Positions 30,794 to 32,849 of a DNA stretch of 32,849 bases are shown in pieces. The notes under the pieces were generated by a model that ran no database searches, was not told where the DNA came from, and saw only the letters and a program-made list of their open reading frames with translations. The DNA lies in the NCBI GenBank assembly GCA_004524445.1, contig SDNP01000032.1, forward strand, positions 1-32,849, read 5' to 3'. Source of the stretch: Candidatus Thorarchaeota archaeon. Its GTDB lineage: Archaea > Asgardarchaeota > Thorarchaeia > Thorarchaeales > Thorarchaeaceae. Position 1 is the first letter of the stretch; each line of letters opens with the position of its first letter. The translations under genes and the position numbers were made by a program.

Positions 30794-32849
30794 CTATCGA
30801 CGTCTTATAATCACTATCAATAGAATAACGAATATGGCAGCCACACCGACCAGTGCTAGCAATATTGGGAGTGATAGTCCGCCTGGAATGACATCGGTGG
30901 GAGTCGTAGTGGTATCCGTGTCATCGGTTGTTGTAGTAGTTGTGGTTTCCTCAAGAACCGTGAGGATAACGGTATCAGTTGCAGAATTACCGCTCTCATC
31001 CTCAACTACCAATGTTAGATTATAAGTGCCTGCTTCAAGCCCATCCACATTAACCCAAATCTCGTTTCCACTGGACCAAGCACCTGTTTCATTAGAGGTA
31101 CCATTGATGAAAAGCTCCCATGTTCCTGGGTCGAGATCAGTGGCAGTCCAATTAACAAGATTGCCAGTCTCTCCTTCAGTGTATTCAAGGTCTGGCGGTG
31201 AACTCAGCACTGGTGCCGTAGTATCTTCGACTACCACAGTAACCGTATCGGAGGAAGTTTCACCATAGGCATCTGTCAGGGTCAAAGTGAAAACGTATGA
31301 GCCCACTTCGTAGCCATCAAGGGAGTATGATATGGCTCCTCCGTCCCAATTTCCACTATCAACACTCACAGCGTCTTCTTCAATGACGTAGCTATCCGGT
31401 CTATAGCTGAACGGGTTCCAGGTGATATCTACGCCTGTTGTACCTAATTCCATGACAATGTCCGAGGGCTCATCGATAAATGGTCGGTACATGAGTGCCA
31501 ACTCATTTATCCACACCTCAAGTCTGTCCTCATAGGTGGAATCATCTGTATCCGCACTGTATTGGCTGGTCAGATAGGAGTTGTATAACGTCTTACCGTC
31601 ATTTCTGAGAACAAGTGTTGCCTTGCCATCCTCAGGCGCAGCAGTGATTCCAGCCAATGCGGTGGCATTGTCGAAAACCTGTAGCAAGTCTCCTGTACTG
31701 CCATAATCCCTCGGTCCGCTATAATTGGAAGCTCCATATTCCAAAGGAATATTGAAGACGGGGTGATCAAAATCCCACATATATACGGGCGTTGGGTCTA
31801 CAAGGTCTCCCGTGTAGTTGATTCCTAGCTTCGGATAAAGGCTGTGATCAGGAGTGGCCGTCATAGAATACCAGTTCATGAGGAACCTGCCGCCACTATC
31901 AACATACCACTCGAAGTCGTCAAGATAATCTGCAGTGAAACCCCATGGTGCATCGATTACGACCAGCTTCCATGTCTGCTCGTAGAGTGAGCGGTTGAAG
32001 TACGACATCGTATGATAGATCATATAGGGGATACCAAGCTCGTTTGCTGCAAGTGCTACCGAGCTTTCAAGGGCATGAATACTCCTCCCAGTGGCAAACT
32101 GCTCTGCATTAGGGTCATTCGTGAAAATCAGAACCTGTGCATCATCAGATGCAAGCCAGTTAATCACATTAAATGTGAACTTGCGATTGCTTGCGTCATC
32201 AATATTGTTATCATCTGCGAAGTTGATGTCTGAAACCAACATGATGCGGCCGCTGCTGTGAATATCCACGCCAGCGTATGTATCTCCTGCTTCCCACCAA
32301 ACCGATACGGCATCGTCACTGACATTGACAAAGCCTGAAGCACCAACATCCAGAGATGTACAGTCTTCCACAGTTGGATGAGTACCATGGCCAGTAATAA
32401 TGCCGTCTCCATCACCAGTCTCGAAGATAGAAACATCGTATGGTGACAGGAGATGGTTCAGGTTCTGATTATATTCAATCAAAATGCTGGCCCATCTATC
32501 ACCGAATGCGTAAAGTCCTCCTCCGGAGCTGGTCCAGGATTGGACAGCAGAGACCTCTGCAGCCGTATAATTCAACATTGGAAGCACAGTTATCAGGACA
32601 TCGAAAGGTTCTAGTCGACTCAACGTGAGATTGCCATCGGGGGATGGATAGAGTTTGTCGAACGTAAGCCCTCTGCTTACGATGTCATCTCTTAGCTCTT
32701 CGTATCTTCCATAGGTATTAGCATAACTATCCCACGGGTCTACTGAGTAGTATGGCTTGTGAGAATAATCAAAAGCGACTCGCCCCTTAGGACGTGGAGA
32801 CATCCATTCTACAGCATCAACTATCATGTCATCAAAATCAGTTGAATAA
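30794..32849 (-). CDS. Large surface protein with Ig/cadherin-like repeats, Thr-rich stalk and C-terminal membrane anchor (5' end outside window)
   Basis: The frame is open to the window edge, so the first visible ATG at 32827 is internal and the N-terminus with any signal peptide is missing; about 685 residues are seen. The first 430 or so include two Rossmann-like units with glutamine-amidotransferase-like fold features (LEPFDVLITVLPML, WKLVVIDAPWG and YVDSGGRFLMNWY). Then two Ig/PKD-like beta domains occur (ending YVFTLTLTDAYGETSSDTVT and YNLTLVVEDESGNSATDTV). A Thr/Asp stalk, one membrane helix and an RRR end follow. Many NxS/T sites suggest N-glycosylation. This is a cell-surface protein held by its C-terminus; the ligand is unknown. 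A terminator-like hairpin follows. Confidence 0.8.
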   Translation of the reverse strand, partial: YSTDFDDMIVDAVEWMSPRPKGRVAFDYSHKPYYSVDPWDSYANTYGRYEELRDDIVSRGLTFDKLYPSPDGNLTLSRLEPFDVLITVLPMLNYTAAEVSAVQSWTSSGGGLYAFGDRWASILIEYNQNLNHLLSPYDVSIFETGDGDGIITGHGTHPTVEDCTSLDVGASGFVNVSDDAVSVWWEAGDTYAGVDIHSSGRIMLVSDINFADDNNIDDASNRKFTFNVINWLASDDAQVLIFTNDPNAEQFATGRSIHALESSVALAANELGIPYMIYHTMSYFNRSLYEQTWKLVVIDAPWGFTADYLDDFEWYVDSGGRFLMNWYSMTATPDHSLYPKLGINYTGDLVDPTPVYMWDFDHPVFNIPLEYGASNYSGPRDYGSTGDLLQVFDNATALAGITAAPEDGKATLVLRNDGKTLYNSYLTSQYSADTDDSTYEDRLEVWINELALMYRPFIDEPSDIVMELGTTGVDITWNPFSYRPDSYVIEEDAVSVDSGNWDGGAISYSLDGYEVGSYVFTLTLTDAYGETSSDTVTVVVEDTTAPVLSSPPDLEYTEGETGNLVNWTATDLDPGTWELFINGTSNETGAWSSGNEIWVNVDGLEAGTYNLTLVVEDESGNSATDTVILTVLEETTTTTTTDDTDTTTTPTDVIPGGLSLPILLALVGVAAIFVILLIVIIRRR

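Noticed and set aside
1..32849. CRISPR arrays, insertion sequences, integrase attachment sites and rRNA
   Set aside because: No regular direct repeats, transposase or integrase motifs, or rRNA-like sequence were found on reading through the window.

Overview
The window looks like a piece of an archaeal chromosome, most likely from an anaerobic Asgard archaeon of the Thorarchaeota/Lokiarchaeota type. The archaeal signs are an archaeal-type leucyl-tRNA synthetase tail, a methanogen-like F420-non-reducing [NiFe] hydrogenase, two tungsten-type aldehyde:ferredoxin oxidoreductases (AORs), AT-rich TATA-like promoters and GGAGGTGA-type ribosome binding sites. A surface protein with a Thr-rich stalk and a C-terminal membrane anchor fits too. 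The Asgard assignment is an inference. It rests mainly on a selenocysteine gene with a eukaryote-like SECIS element.

Layout: 1-345 (+) is the end of leuS. 350-2754 (-) holds two tandem MscS channels and a small four-helix membrane protein. 2840-5748 (-) is a hydrogenase operon in the order vhuD-vhuG-vhuA-vhuU. vhuA stops before the C-terminal Ni-binding motif. That motif is on a separate 50-residue gene, vhuU, read through an in-frame UGA (selenocysteine). A predicted RNA fold at 2840-2906 has the features of a eukaryotic SECIS: a tandem G.A core, an 8-bp helix and an AAA in the apical loop. The UGA of its core is vhuU's own stop codon. 6011-6247 (+) is a stand-alone Lrp/AsnC ligand-binding domain.

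6283-10291 (-) is a tight operon: MoaD-like sulfur carrier, cyclic amidohydrolase, four-cluster ferredoxin, AOR. 10472-12610 (+) has a PfkB-family kinase and an M24 peptidase. 12616-16180 (-) is a second operon: ferredoxin, AOR, and a dihydropyrimidine/dihydroorotate dehydrogenase-like flavoprotein with its own ferredoxin domain. 16373-19666 (+) has a PAS histidine kinase and an SAH/MTA-deaminase-type amidohydrolase. 19690-21309 (-) is a regulator with two helix-turn-helix domains behind a roughly 230-nt structured leader.

21699-28384 (-) carries an ABC-2 permease, a B12-type radical SAM enzyme overlapping an unknown protein, an ABC ATPase, a second unknown protein and purB. 28473-30629 (+) has a divergent carbamoyltransferase homologue and a PflX-like radical SAM protein. 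30794-32849 (-) is the C-terminal part of a large surface protein cut by the window edge.

Together the genes suggest fermentative, ferredoxin- and H2-linked metabolism. The AOR-ferredoxin pairs would oxidise aldehydes and reduce ferredoxin, and the Vhu-type hydrogenase would exchange electrons with H2, normally through heterodisulfide reductase, which is not in this window. No IS element, CRISPR array, rRNA or tRNA was seen.
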